Shown: positions 1-8,718, counted from the first letter of the stretch. The stretch is DNA of 64,000 nt from Promicromonospora thailandica (GCF_024171955.1 NZ_JAMTCS010000012.1:166173-230172), one strand, 5' to 3'. The notes: generated by a model not told the origin, from the letters alone. Numbers and translations: made by a program.

Positions 1-331
1 GGTCCGGGCGGTACATGCCCGCCGTCGCGGGATAGTCCGGGCCGCCCATCGCGTTGTCGGGCATCTCGGCGACCAGGGGCGCCTCGGGCCCCGGCGCGCG
101 GATGCCGGTCACGTCGAACGAGAAGGACCGGCCGCGCACCTGCTCCCAGACCCCGAGCCGGTCGAGCGCGCGCAGCGCGTTGCCCTGCAGCGTGATCCCG
201 GACCCCAGGGCGGCGAGGTCGGGCTGGGCCTCGTACACGACCACGGTGGTGCCGGCCTCGGCCAGCAGGATGGCGGTGGCGAGCCCGGAGGCCCCCGCTC
301 CGACGATCCCGACGTCCTGCACAGCGCTCAC
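1..331 (-). CDS. FAD-dependent monooxygenase, N-terminal part
   Basis: Only the first 110 codons lie in the window; the 3' end runs off the left edge. The product opens with the Rossmann dinucleotide-binding motif GIVGAGASGLATAILLAEAG, followed by a conserved acidic residue at the end of the second strand (VVVYEAQ) and GSGITLQGNALRALDRLG, which is typical of class A aromatic-ring flavoprotein hydroxylases of the PHBH/salicylate hydroxylase type. The GTG start at 331 has GGAG five bases upstream. It follows cofC on the same strand after 43 bp, so it may be co-transcribed with the F420 genes, but it is a flavin enzyme and no direct F420 role is visible. The substrate cannot be told from this fragment. 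Confidence 0.85.
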   Translation of the reverse strand, partial: MSAVQDVGIVGAGASGLATAILLAEAGTTVVVYEAQPDLAALGSGITLQGNALRALDRLGVWEQVRGRSFSFDVTGIRAPGPEAPLVAEMPDNAMGGPDYPATAGMYRPD

Positions 332-374
332 GGTGACTCCCTGGGGGCAGACGAACCTCGCAACACCGTGCAAA

Positions 375-1052
375 CTACATCAGACCGGGCACTTCCCGGC
401 CGACGGCGGCCCGGACCGCGGCAGGCAGCTCCGCCCAGTCGTCGGCCGTGTCGAGGTCGACGGCGGTACCGGGCCGGTGCACGACGGAGGCGTCCAGCCC
501 GGCCGCCGCGGCCTCGACGAGGTGCGCCGCGAGCGATCCCACGCCGAACCGGAACCGGAACCCGACCTCGGTCTCGAAGGGGAGACCGGCGGGCGAGGGG
601 GGCGGGACCAGGAGGAGGTTGGTGCCGGAGCGGTTGCGGTCCGTCGCGATCACCACCGGGGCGGGCTCGGCCAGGAGCGCCATGACGTCCGCCCGGGTCA
701 GGGCGGGCAGGTCGGCGTGCGCCACCAGCAGGCGGGCCGACGACGGCGCCCGCGCCGCGAGCACCTCGCGCGCGTGCTCCAGGGCGGCGTTCAGGCCCGG
801 CCGTGCCACCGGCTGCTCCAGCACCTCGACGTCCAGCCCCGCCAGCGACTCGCGCGTGAACGCCGGGTCGGCCGTCACCACGACCACCCCGTCCACGCCG
901 TCCGAGGCGAGCAGCGTCCCGACCACGTGCCGGGCCAGCACCCGCACCAGGCGGCGCCGCGCGCCGGGATCCAGCACCGCGGCCAGCCGCGACTTGCCGG
1001 AGACGCCGTCCCGCAGCGGCACCACCGCCGTCGCGCCGCCGGGCCGGGTCAC
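375..1052 (-). CDS. cofC: 2-phospho-L-lactate / phosphoenolpyruvate guanylyltransferase
   Basis: This 225-residue protein fits the CofC/FbiD family, which transfers GMP from GTP onto 2-phospholactate or phosphoenolpyruvate and supplies the activated donor for coenzyme F420 synthesis. Visible features are the N-terminal nucleotide-binding stretch VPLRDGVSGKSRLA, the central HADLPAL (metal and phosphate site region), and a C-terminal VDLDTADDW acidic motif. I place the start at a GTG at 1052 because it overlaps the last four bases of cofD (GTGA), a typical translational coupling; the open frame extends further upstream only as antisense shadow. It works directly with the product of cofD next door. 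Length is normal for the family. Confidence 0.9.
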   Translation of the reverse strand: MTRPGGATAVVPLRDGVSGKSRLAAVLDPGARRRLVRVLARHVVGTLLASDGVDGVVVVTADPAFTRESLAGLDVEVLEQPVARPGLNAALEHAREVLAARAPSSARLLVAHADLPALTRADVMALLAEPAPVVIATDRNRSGTNLLLVPPPSPAGLPFETEVGFRFRFGVGSLAAHLVEAAAAGLDASVVHRPGTAVDLDTADDWAELPAAVRAAVGREVPGLM

Positions 1053-1984
1053 GCGAGGGCCAGCAGCTCGCGGGCCAGGCGCTCGCGGCCCGGCGGGCCG
1101 CCCATGATCGTGTCGGTGACGCGCACCGTGAGGCCGAGGTCGGCCACGGGGCCCGCGAGAGCGGCATCGCGCTCGTCGATCACCATCACGTCGACCAGGT
1201 CGGCGTAGATCCGGGCGACGCCCAGGGCCGACACCTCGTGCCCCAGCGACTCCAGGATCTGTGCGGCCGGACCCTTGATCGCCTGGCCGCCCACGATGGG
1301 GCTGACGGCCACGCGGCGGCCGCGGGCACCGGCCAGCGCCGCGCGCACGCCCGGCACCGCGAGCAGCGGCTCGATCGACAGGAACGGGTTGGACGGCGCG
1401 AGCACCACCAGGTCGGCCGCCAGCGCGTCGAGCACGCCGGGGGCGGGGCGGGCGGCGTCGGCGCCGTCGAAGTGCAGGCCCAGGACGGCGTCCGCGTGCT
1501 GCCGTCCCACGAAGTACTCCTGGAACCCGAGCCGGCCCGACGGGGTGTCCACGAGGGTGGCCAGCCGGTCGTCGGTCACGGGCAGGACGCGCGGCCGCAC
1601 GCCCGCCGCGCGGGCGAGGTGTGCGGTCACGGCGGACAGCGGCTCGCCCCGGCGCAGCCGGGCCGTGCGCACGATGTGCGTGGCCAGGTCGCGGTCGCCG
1701 AGCGTGAACCAGGTGTCCTCGCCGAGGTCCTTCAGCGCGGCGAGCGTCGCGTACGACTCGCCGCGCAGCCCCCAGCCGCGGTCCTCGTCGTTCAGCCCGG
1801 CGAGGGTGTAGAGGACGGTGTCGATGTCGGGGGAGATGGCCAGGCCGTGGAGCTCGACGTCGTCGCCGACGTTCACGACGACGGTGAGCCCGGGCGTGCC
1901 GCCGGACGTCGCGCCGAGCGCGAGATCGAGCCCGTGCGCGAGGCGCGCACCGCCGACACCGCCGGCGAGGAGGGTGACGTTCAC
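1049..1984 (-). CDS. cofD: 2-phospho-L-lactate transferase (FbiA)
   Basis: A 311-residue CofD/FbiA homologue. The enzyme joins the activated phospholactyl/phosphoenolpyruvyl group to Fo to make (dehydro) F420-0. The N-terminus shows the family phosphate-binding motif LAGGVGGARLAHGL, then VNVGDDVELHGL and SPDIDTVLY, and the later NPFLSIEP and SPIVGGQAIKG segments. It starts at a GTG at 1984, with no Shine-Dalgarno sequence but with a TAGGCT hexamer six bases upstream, so the mRNA is probably leaderless. cofC follows with a 4-bp overlap. No fbiB or fbiC is in the window, so the rest of the F420 pathway must be elsewhere. Confidence 0.95.
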   Translation of the reverse strand: MNVTLLAGGVGGARLAHGLDLALGATSGGTPGLTVVVNVGDDVELHGLAISPDIDTVLYTLAGLNDEDRGWGLRGESYATLAALKDLGEDTWFTLGDRDLATHIVRTARLRRGEPLSAVTAHLARAAGVRPRVLPVTDDRLATLVDTPSGRLGFQEYFVGRQHADAVLGLHFDGADAARPAPGVLDALAADLVVLAPSNPFLSIEPLLAVPGVRAALAGARGRRVAVSPIVGGQAIKGPAAQILESLGHEVSALGVARIYADLVDVMVIDERDAALAGPVADLGLTVRVTDTIMGGPPGRERLARELLALA

Positions 1985-1996
1985 GCGACGAGCCTA
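1985..1996 (-). promoter_or_regulatory. Predicted -10 element and leaderless start of cofD
   Basis: Reading the minus strand, TAGGCT is followed by six bases and then the GTG of cofD. A -10 hexamer this close puts the transcription start on the initiation codon. No ribosome binding site is present between them. Confidence 0.55.
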
Positions 1997-2067
1997 CGTG
2001 CGCGCCGGGGCCGTGTGGAGGCCACCGTGGAGGCGAGGTACGCCACACCACCAGGCACACTAGGGGC

Positions 2068-2391
2068 ATGGCTGTCTTCGCGTTCTCCGTCGCCCCCATG
2101 ACCGCGGGCGAGTCCGTCGCCGAGCAGGTCGCCGAGGCCGTCCGGATCGTCCGGGAGTCCGGGCTGCCGAACCGGACCACCTCGATGTTCACCGAGATCG
2201 AGGGGTCCTGGGACGAGGTGATGCCGGTGATCCAGCGCGCGACCGACGCCGTCGCGCGCGGCGGGCACCGGGTGTCGCTCGTGATCAAGGCCGACATCCG
2301 GCCGGGTGCGGCCCCCGGGCAGATCGACTCCAAGATCGCCCGGGTGGAGGAGCGGCTGGCCGCCGACGAGGCCGAGACCGGTCACTCCTGA
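2068..2391 (+). CDS. MTH1187/YkoF-type thiamine-binding protein
   Basis: A 107-residue protein of the UPF0045/MTH1187 family, small ferredoxin-like alpha/beta proteins, some members of which bind thiamine or related compounds. It starts MAVFAFSVAPMTAGESV and contains the conserved GLPNRTTSMFTEIEGSWDEVM segment, in which the middle part carries the family's ligand-pocket residues. It is transcribed away from cofD and stands alone, with no thiamine gene nearby. The ATG at 2068 has CACACT six bases upstream and no strong ribosome site, so it may be leaderless. The function is known only at family level. Confidence 0.8.
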   Translation: MAVFAFSVAPMTAGESVAEQVAEAVRIVRESGLPNRTTSMFTEIEGSWDEVMPVIQRATDAVARGGHRVSLVIKADIRPGAAPGQIDSKIARVEERLAADEAETGHS

Positions 2392-2500
2392 CCGCGCCCG
2401 CCCAAGTCTCACCACACCTTCACCCGCGTGTTTCCAGTACCGTGCGTCCGGCCTTTAGGCTAAGGCGGACCAATGTCGCAGGACCCGGGGAGATCACGAG

Positions 2501-4576
2501 ATGCCACTGTTCGAGGTCGATACCCAGCGGCCCCTGCTGGTCACGTCCGCGGGCGGCGCGAGGGGAACCGAGCCGGGCCTGAAGACGACGGCGAACCAGG
2601 TGGTCGACTCCCACATCGACGGTCTGCTCGGTGAAGAGGTCTTCCCCATCGCGCAGGGTTCCGGCCCGGACGAGCCCCACCTGCTCGCGCTCGACGCGTC
2701 CGGCTCGCCCGTGGTGGTGGAGCTCGTGGCCGACCTCGACCGGGAGAACCTGGCCAAGGCCCTGGACCACGCGGGTGCGGCCGGCCGCCTCACACGTGCG
2801 GACCTGGCGGCGCGCTACAGCGGCGGCGCCAGCTCGTTCCAGCACGACGTCGCGGCCTTCTACGACAGCGTTCCGATCACCCGCACCCAGGCCGGCAAGA
2901 ACGGCGGCTCGGGCGCGCGGCTCATCATCATCTGCCAGAACGCGCCCGACGAGATCCTCAACGCCGTGGACTTCCTGCGGCAGCCGTCGATGCCGGTCGA
3001 GGTGCTGAAGATGGGCGTCGTCAACTCCGACGACGGCCGTAAGTTCCTCGACGTCTCGCCGCTCGTCGTGCACCTGCCCCCGGGCCTGCCCGCGCCCAAG
3101 TCGGCTCCGATCGGCGGCACGATCACCGCCTCGATGGGCGGGTCCGTCAGCTCCTCGATGGGCGCCGGCGTGACCGGCGGCGTCGCGGGCGGCGGGTCCG
3201 CACCGAAGGACGCCTTCGAGGAGGGCGTCAAGGTCGGGTACGCCCTCACGGGCAAGATGCCGGTCGTGGCCCAGGCGCCGCAGGCCCGCGGCGACCGCGA
3301 GCCGCACGCGCTGCAGTCCCGGTCCGAGCGGGCGGCCAAGCAGGCCGAACGCTCCCACCAGACGGGCGCGCCCGCACCGCTCGCGGACAACCCGCAGGCC
3401 GGTCCCACCAACGCCGCGACCGGCCTGCGGTCGAGCCTGCGCACGGGCGGCGCCCGCGGCGGTGCGCCCGAGCGTGCCGCCGGCACACGCGCCGGCCGCA
3501 GGGCCCAGTCGGCCGAGGCGGCGCCGGTCCCCGCCCCGCCGACCCCGGGCTCGGGTGCCCCCGTCTCACCGGTCCGGCCCGGCGCCGAGTCCCGGCCGAC
3601 GCCGACCACGCCGCCGCGTCTCGCGACGAGCCGCTCGTCGCTCGGCGACCAGGCCGCGCCCCCGGCACCGCCCGCTCCGCCGGCGCAGCAGTCCCGCCCC
3701 GCGACCCCGGCCGAGCCCGCTCCGGCGGTGCGCCGCCGGTCGCGCACCGACCGGTTCGCGGCGTCGTCCCAGCCCGACGAGCCGACGTCGCCCTACCCGC
3801 CGTCCGCCCCCACGCCGTCGGCCGGACCCACCTACCAGCCCGCCCCGGCCCCGCAGCCGGAGCCGGACGAGGACCTCTGGCAGCCGGCGCCCTACGACGG
3901 CGCGCCGGCCTACGGCGGTGCCGCCGAGGAGCCCGCCGACCTCGACATCACGCAGCCGCGCTACACGCGCGAGCCGGCCTACCAGTCGGGGTCGAGCTTC
4001 GCGCCCGCCCCGGCGCCGTCGGCGTACGGTTACACGGCCGACGCACCCGCGTACGACCAGGGCGGGTACGGGTACGGCGAGCAGTCGGCGTACGGCTCGT
4101 CCTTCGTCGACGGCGCGGCCCCCGCCGCCCCGGCGGCGCCGGACCAGGCGTCGTGGGAGTCCGGCGGCTACCTGTCCGGGCCCGCCGACGGCTACGGCCA
4201 GCCGACGTTCGACGCCGACCCGTTCCCGACGAGCGCCCCCGAGGCACCCGCCCGGCCCGTGCCGCCGAACGAGAGCATCCGGGCCAGCACCCCCATGCTG
4301 TTCGAGGAGGAGGACGACCCGGACCTGGAGGCGCTCGCCCGCAGCATCGGCACGCCCACGCGCATCGTCTGGTCGCGGCCGCGCCGCAACCAGCACTTCG
4401 AGGCGATGCTCCTGCCCGACGGCGCCATCGAGCTGACCAACGGCGCGCGCTACCGGCACCCGGACTCGGCCGCCACGGCGGCGTCCGGCTCGTACACGGC
4501 CGACGGCTGGAACGTCTGGCGCATCGGCGACACCGGCCCGACGCTGGTCGAGGAGTTCTCCCGCCGGTTCGCCTGA
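2501..4576 (+). CDS. Nuclease-fold-like protein with Pro-rich linker and RAMA-like C-terminal domain
   Basis: A 691-residue protein I do not recognise as a named gene. The N-terminal 200 residues resemble the PD-(D/E)XK fold seen in NucS-like proteins: a strand PVVVELVADLD followed by ENLAKALDHAGAAGRL, the usual position of the catalytic E-x-K and the Q/A-L-x-Y helix. Here the residue two after Glu74 is Val, not Lys, so catalysis is doubtful. Residues about 240-610 are low-complexity, rich in Pro, Ala, Tyr and Gly. The last 75 residues (IVWSRPRR... LTNGARYRHPDSAATAASG... GWNVWRIGD) match the layout of RAMA domains, which are linked to restriction enzymes and DNA methylases. ATG 2501 has GGGGAG eight bases upstream. 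A DNA-binding role is an inference. Confidence 0.6.
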   Translation: MPLFEVDTQRPLLVTSAGGARGTEPGLKTTANQVVDSHIDGLLGEEVFPIAQGSGPDEPHLLALDASGSPVVVELVADLDRENLAKALDHAGAAGRLTRADLAARYSGGASSFQHDVAAFYDSVPITRTQAGKNGGSGARLIIICQNAPDEILNAVDFLRQPSMPVEVLKMGVVNSDDGRKFLDVSPLVVHLPPGLPAPKSAPIGGTITASMGGSVSSSMGAGVTGGVAGGGSAPKDAFEEGVKVGYALTGKMPVVAQAPQARGDREPHALQSRSERAAKQAERSHQTGAPAPLADNPQAGPTNAATGLRSSLRTGGARGGAPERAAGTRAGRRAQSAEAAPVPAPPTPGSGAPVSPVRPGAESRPTPTTPPRLATSRSSLGDQAAPPAPPAPPAQQSRPATPAEPAPAVRRRSRTDRFAASSQPDEPTSPYPPSAPTPSAGPTYQPAPAPQPEPDEDLWQPAPYDGAPAYGGAAEEPADLDITQPRYTREPAYQSGSSFAPAPAPSAYGYTADAPAYDQGGYGYGEQSAYGSSFVDGAAPAAPAAPDQASWESGGYLSGPADGYGQPTFDADPFPTSAPEAPARPVPPNESIRASTPMLFEEEDDPDLEALARSIGTPTRIVWSRPRRNQHFEAMLLPDGAIELTNGARYRHPDSAATAASGSYTADGWNVWRIGDTGPTLVEEFSRRFA

Positions 4577-4586
4577 GTTCGGGCGG

Positions 4587-5546
4587 TCACGGCCGCACGA
4601 CCACCTTGCCGAACTGGCCGCCCTCGGCCAGCCGGGCCAGGCCGTCGGCGGCCCGCGCGAGCGGCACCTCGACGTCGATGACGGGCCGCACCCCGGTGCG
4701 GGCGCAGAACCGGGCGAGCGCGCCGAGGTCCTCGCGGGAGCCCATGGTCACGCCCTGCACCCGGAGCTCCTGGAAGAACACGCGGGTCAGCTCGGCCGGG
4801 GGAGCGTCGCCCGACGTCGCGCCGCACACCAGCACCGTGCCGCCGGGGCGCACCGAGCGGATCGAGTGCGCCCACGTGGCCTGGCCCACCGACTCCAGCA
4901 CGGCGTCCACGCGCGCGGGCAGCCGCGCGCCGGTCTCCACGGCGCCCGCCGCGCCCAGCGCCAGGGCGCGCTCCCGCTTCTCCGCGGAGCGGGACGTCAC
5001 CCAGACCTCCAGGCCCGCCGCGGCGCCCAGGAGCACGGCCGCCGTGGCGAGCCCGCCGCCGGCACCCTGCACGAGCACGCGGTCGCCGGGCGCCAGGCCG
5101 CCCTTCGTGAACAGCATCGAGTACGCGGTGAGCCACGCCGTGGGCAGGCAGGCGGCCTCCTCGAACGACAGCCCGTCCGGCTTCGGCACGAGGTTGGCCG
5201 TGGGTACGGCGACCCGCTCGGCGAGGGTCCCGGGGTAGCGCTCGGACAGCAGCGACCGGTGCTCCCTCGGCCCGACGCCGTGGCCGTCGGCCCCGATCAC
5301 GCCGTGCACGATCACCTCGGTGCCGTCGGGGGTCACGCCGGCGGCGTCGGTGCCGAGGATCATCGGGAGCTGCTCCTCGCGCAGGCCGACGCCGCGCAGC
5401 GACCACAGGTCGTGGTGGTTGAGGCTCGCCGCCCGCACGTCCACGGTGGTCCAGTGCTCCGGGGGCGCGGGTTCCGGCCGGTCTCCCACCTCCAGTCCGT
5501 CCAGCGGGCTGTCGGGCGAGAACCGGGCGACGTAGGCGGCACGCAT
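4587..5546 (-). CDS. Zinc-independent MDR (quinone reductase-like) oxidoreductase
   Basis: A 319-residue medium-chain dehydrogenase/reductase. The GroES-like domain is residues 1-125 (SLNHHDLWSLRG, GTDAAG), and the NADPH-binding Rossmann domain follows (GDRVLVQGAGGGLATAAV near residue 160; SRSAEKRERALALGA). The four-Cys structural zinc site of alcohol dehydrogenases is absent, so it belongs with the quinone oxidoreductase/zinc-less MDR group. Substrate unknown. It converges with the preceding gene, separated by 10 bp. Minus-strand TAGGGT sits six bases before the ATG, suggesting a leaderless mRNA. Confidence 0.85.
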   Translation of the reverse strand: MRAAYVARFSPDSPLDGLEVGDRPEPAPPEHWTTVDVRAASLNHHDLWSLRGVGLREEQLPMILGTDAAGVTPDGTEVIVHGVIGADGHGVGPREHRSLLSERYPGTLAERVAVPTANLVPKPDGLSFEEAACLPTAWLTAYSMLFTKGGLAPGDRVLVQGAGGGLATAAVLLGAAAGLEVWVTSRSAEKRERALALGAAGAVETGARLPARVDAVLESVGQATWAHSIRSVRPGGTVLVCGATSGDAPPAELTRVFFQELRVQGVTMGSREDLGALARFCARTGVRPVIDVEVPLARAADGLARLAEGGQFGKVVVRP

Positions 5547-5558
5547 GCGGTGACCCTA
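5547..5558 (-). promoter_or_regulatory. Predicted -10 element and leaderless start of the MDR oxidoreductase
   Basis: Minus strand TAGGGT, six bases, then ATG. No ribosome binding site is present in the spacer. The element overlaps the last codons of the gene upstream on the same strand. Confidence 0.5.
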
Positions 5559-6785
5559 ACCGACGCCCGACCAGCCGGCCGGGACGGTGCCCAGCCGCAC
5601 GCGCTGCGGGTGGTCGCCGACCGGCGTCGACGTGATCTTCTCGCCGGTCGCGAAGTCGATCGACGTCACCTGGTCCGCCCCCGACTCGGAGACCACGCAC
5701 GCGGTGCCGTCACCGGTCACGGTGGCCCAGTACGGCTTGTCGACGTCGACGAGCGGCCCCTCGGCGAGCGTGGCCCGGTCCACGACCACGGCGTAGTCGT
5801 CCATGGTCCCCGCGACGCACAGGTGCTCGCCGGTCGGCTGCACCGTCAGTCCGTGGTGCCGCGAGTCGTTGACCATGTCGGTGCGGCGGCCGTCGAACAC
5901 GCGCGGCAGCGTCGCGACGCGCGTGATCCGGTCGGTGGCGACGTCGTACTCGAGGAACCCGCCGAAGAACGAGACCTGGAAGTAGAGCCGCGACCCGTCG
6001 GGGCTGAACGCGGCGGGGCGCACGGCGTCGGACAGGTGCTCCAGTCCCGCGGCGTCGAGCCGGTCGCGCATGTCGATCTCGCGGACCACCTCGAACGTCT
6101 CGGCGTCGGCCACGGTGATGACGCGGTCGCCCTTGAGGAAGTCCAGGGCCGGGTCGTCGAGGTCGTTGTTCACCTCACCGATCGACATGTTCCAGAGGAG
6201 CCCGTCAGCCGTGTAGACGTTCTCGTGCGGCTTGTCGCCCGTGGGGAAGGAGCCGAGCTCGGCCCCCGTCTCGATGTCGAGCACGTGCACGCGGTTGCCG
6301 GTCGACGCCGAGACGGCCACCTGCGTGCCGTCGGGCGAGACGGCCATGTGGTCGGCCCGGAAGCCGGACACCCGGAACCGCCACTCGACCTCGCCGGTCA
6401 GCAGGCTGATCGAGACGACGTCGGCGAAGCTGGGCCGCGAGACCACGAGCGAGGTGCCGTCGGGCGTGGTGTACAGGTCGTCGACGAGCTGGTCGTGGCC
6501 CTCGCCGACCGTCTCGCGGACCACCAGGAACGCCGCGAGCCGGATCGGGTCGCGGTAGATCTCACGCAGCCGCGCGTCGCGGTCCGGCACCACGTCGACC
6601 CGGCCCACGGGGGTCAGGTCGGGGCCCGAGGACACCACGGAGGCCGTGCCGTCCCAGTTGTCGGCGACGAACAGGACCTCGCGCGGCGGCGGGTCGGCGT
6701 GCGCGGGCGCGGTCGCCGCGGCGGCGGTGAGCGCGAGGGTGGTGGCGATCGAGAGTGCGGTGGAGAGTGCACGGCGCTGTGTCAC
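5556..6785 (-). CDS. Secreted YncE-like beta-propeller protein
   Basis: A 409-residue exported protein. Residues 1-30 form a Sec-type signal peptide (MTQRRALSTALSIATTLALT, then AAAATAPAHA cleavage region). The mature part has repeated blades of the form xxSPDGTxVAVS / VHVLDIETGAELGS / AAFSPDGSRLYF, the pattern of YncE/40-residue YVTN and lactonase-like seven-bladed propellers. No enzyme motif is evident; a ligand-binding or surface role is possible. It lies just downstream of the VOC gene on the same strand, separated by a strong hairpin (6797-6834), so it probably has its own promoter. Confidence 0.75.
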   Translation of the reverse strand: MTQRRALSTALSIATTLALTAAAATAPAHADPPPREVLFVADNWDGTASVVSSGPDLTPVGRVDVVPDRDARLREIYRDPIRLAAFLVVRETVGEGHDQLVDDLYTTPDGTSLVVSRPSFADVVSISLLTGEVEWRFRVSGFRADHMAVSPDGTQVAVSASTGNRVHVLDIETGAELGSFPTGDKPHENVYTADGLLWNMSIGEVNNDLDDPALDFLKGDRVITVADAETFEVVREIDMRDRLDAAGLEHLSDAVRPAAFSPDGSRLYFQVSFFGGFLEYDVATDRITRVATLPRVFDGRRTDMVNDSRHHGLTVQPTGEHLCVAGTMDDYAVVVDRATLAEGPLVDVDKPYWATVTGDGTACVVSESGADQVTSIDFATGEKITSTPVGDHPQRVRLGTVPAGWSGVG

Positions 6786-6796
6786 TGGACGCTCCT

Positions 6797-6834
6797 CTTC
6801 GTCGGGCCGGTCGGCGGTGACCGGCCCGACGAAG
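6797..6834 (-). terminator. Perfect 16-bp hairpin after the VOC gene
   Basis: The arms at 6797-6812 and 6819-6834 are exact inverted copies (CTTCGTCGGGCCGGTC) around a six-base loop. It lies between the stop of the VOC gene and the start of the propeller gene. No U-tract follows, which is usual in such GC-rich genomes. Confidence 0.65.
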
Positions 6835-6864
6835 ATTACTGGAGTCGGGTTCAGTAACGGAAGT

Positions 6865-7305
6865 TCACCCGGCGGTGCTCTCTTCCGTGCCGATGTCGAA
6901 CATCCACGCGATACCGAACTTGTCCGTGAGCGCCCCGTAGTAGTCGCCCCACGGTGCGAGCTCGAGCGGCTGGCTCGGGGTCGCGCCGTCGGACAGCTTC
7001 TCGTAGGCGCCCCTGATGTAGTCGTGGTCCTCCGGGCCGCCGGTGAGGGCGACCGTCACCCCCGCGGTGGGCGCGACGTAGGCCATGAAGGACGGGGTGT
7101 CGGCCGCCATGATGGTGAGGCCGCCCGGGGTGTCGAGCTGGCCGTGCATGACGAGGTCCCGGTCCTCGTCGGGTGTGGGCATCCCCTCCATGGGGACCCC
7201 GCCGAACGTGCTGATGTCGAGCTCGCCGCCGAGCACGGACCGGTAGAAGGCGAGGGCGTCCTTGGCCTCCGACCTGAAGCTGAGGTACGGGTTGAGCTTT
7301 GCCAT
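6865..7305 (-). CDS. VOC-family (PhnB-like) protein
   Basis: A 146-residue protein of the glyoxalase/bleomycin resistance/extradiol dioxygenase superfamily. It begins MAKLNPYLSFRSEAKDALAF and carries FYRSVLGGEL, DRDLVMHGQL and WGDYYGALTDKFGIAWMFDI, the pattern of PhnB/3-demethylubiquinone-type members. Such proteins are commonly small metal-dependent enzymes or binding proteins of unknown substrate. The ATG at 7305 is preceded on the minus strand by TAGCGT six bases away and no ribosome site, so a leaderless message is likely. Single-gene unit bounded by the hairpin downstream. Confidence 0.85.
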   Translation of the reverse strand: MAKLNPYLSFRSEAKDALAFYRSVLGGELDISTFGGVPMEGMPTPDEDRDLVMHGQLDTPGGLTIMAADTPSFMAYVAPTAGVTVALTGGPEDHDYIRGAYEKLSDGATPSQPLELAPWGDYYGALTDKFGIAWMFDIGTEESTAG

Positions 7306-7317
7306 ACGGCCACGCTA
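7306..7317 (-). promoter_or_regulatory. Predicted -10 element and leaderless start of the VOC gene
   Basis: Minus strand TAGCGT, six bases (GGCCGT), then ATG. No ribosome binding site between them. Confidence 0.5.
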
Positions 7318-7345
7318 AGCCCGGGCCCGGCGGCGCGCGCGACGG

Positions 7346-8566
7346 TTACCCGAGGAACTCGCTGACCATCGGGCCGATCTGGTCGGCCTCGACCAGGAAC
7401 CCGTCGTGGCCCACGTCGCTCGTGACGATGCGCAGCGGCTCCGCGTTCGGGATCCACTGCGCGAGCCGCGCGGACTGCTGCGGCGGGAAGAGGCGGTCGC
7501 TGTCCACGGCGACCACGAGCGTGCGCGCCGTCACCTGGCTGAGCGCGGCCTCCACGCCGCCGCGGTCGCGGCCCAGGTCGTGGGACAGCATCGACTCGGT
7601 GAGCACCAGGTAGGAGTTGGCGTCGAACCGGCGGGCCAGCTTGTCGCCGTGGTGGTCCAGATAGGACTGCACGGCGAAGCGGCCGCCCGCGAACGGGTCC
7701 TCGCCGCCCTGCGGCAGGCGCCCGAACCGCCGGTCGAGCTCGTAGCCCGTGCGGTAGGTGGTGTGGGCGATCTGCCGCGCGATGCCCAGCCCGGTGTGCG
7801 GGCCGTCGTCGTCCGCCGCGTCGTAGTAGTCGCCGCCGCGGAACCGGGGATCCACGCGGATCGCGGCGAGCTGGGGGTGCGCCCACGCGATCTGGTCGCC
7901 CGCCATCTGGGCGGTCGTCGCGATCGCGGCGAGGTTGCGCACGCCGATGCCCGCCTCCGGCCCGAGCAGCGCCCACTCCAGCACGCGCAGCCCGCCCATC
8001 GAGGCACCGATCACGAGCTCCCACGAGCGGATCCCGAGCGCCCGGGTCAGCGCGATCTCCACGGCCACCTGGTCGCGGGTGGTCACGTAGGGGAAGCGGC
8101 CGCCCCACGGGCGCCCGTCCTGCGCCGTCGACGACGGGCCCGTCGTGCCCTGGCAGCCGCCCAGCACGTTGGGCGCCACCACGAAGTACCGGTCGGTGTC
8201 GATGGGCCGGCCCGGGCCGACCATCTGCGACCACCAGCCCGCCGTCACGTGCCCCGGGCCGGCGTCGCCCGTGACGTGCGAGTCACCGGTGAGGGCGTGC
8301 AGCACGAGCACCGCGTTCGAGCCGTCGGGGGCCAGGGTGCCCCACGTCTCGTACGCGACGCGGACGGCGGGCAGCCGGCCGCCGGCCTCCAGCTCGAACG
8401 CGCCGACGTCGGCGAACTGCCGGTGCCCGGCGTCGTCGCCCTCGCGCCAGGCGCCGCTGGCCGGCACCGGTGGCTTGCTCCGGGACCGGGAGGTCTCGCC
8501 CGGCGCGGCGGGTGCGGGGCTCGGGTCAAGGGGACGGTGCTCGGCCTGCGGGGTGGTGACGGCCAT
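7346..8566 (-). CDS. metX: Homoserine O-acetyltransferase
   Basis: A 406-residue alpha/beta-hydrolase-fold acyltransferase that activates homoserine for methionine synthesis. It has an N-terminal extension of about 50 residues rich in Pro and Ser, then AYETWGTLAPDGSNAVLVLH, the family signature NVLGGCQGTTGPSS, the nucleophile elbow GASMGG with Ser189, and C-terminal DSDRLFPP and GHDGFLVE supplying the Asp and His of the triad. The ATG at 8566 has AGGAGG five bases upstream. It follows metY on the same strand, separated by 152 bp that hold a 46-bp palindrome. The metY-metX order and the poly-Cys leader upstream suggest joint control by cysteine supply. Confidence 0.95.
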   Translation of the reverse strand: MAVTTPQAEHRPLDPSPAPAAPGETSRSRSKPPVPASGAWREGDDAGHRQFADVGAFELEAGGRLPAVRVAYETWGTLAPDGSNAVLVLHALTGDSHVTGDAGPGHVTAGWWSQMVGPGRPIDTDRYFVVAPNVLGGCQGTTGPSSTAQDGRPWGGRFPYVTTRDQVAVEIALTRALGIRSWELVIGASMGGLRVLEWALLGPEAGIGVRNLAAIATTAQMAGDQIAWAHPQLAAIRVDPRFRGGDYYDAADDDGPHTGLGIARQIAHTTYRTGYELDRRFGRLPQGGEDPFAGGRFAVQSYLDHHGDKLARRFDANSYLVLTESMLSHDLGRDRGGVEAALSQVTARTLVVAVDSDRLFPPQQSARLAQWIPNAEPLRIVTSDVGHDGFLVEADQIGPMVSEFLG

Positions 8567-8660
8567 GGCTCCTCCTGCGGCTCGGTCTGGTGGGCGGCTC
8601 GGTGCGGCGGGCTCGGGGTGGGGAGCCGGTGCCGGGTGCCGGGGTCGTGCGCGCGGGACA

Positions 8661-8706
8661 CGCCCGGGGCGGGCACCGGAGGATCCTCCGGTGCCCGCCC
8701 CGGGCG
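8661..8706 (-). terminator. 46-bp perfect palindrome between metY and metX
   Basis: Bases 8661-8683 and 8684-8706 are exact inverted copies, centred on GGATCC, giving a 23-bp potential stem with almost no loop. It lies 13 bp past the metY stop and before metX. It has no U-tract. It could end part of the metY transcripts or protect their 3' ends, lowering metX relative to metY. Confidence 0.6.
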
Positions 8707-8718
8707 TCGAGGGTTCGA

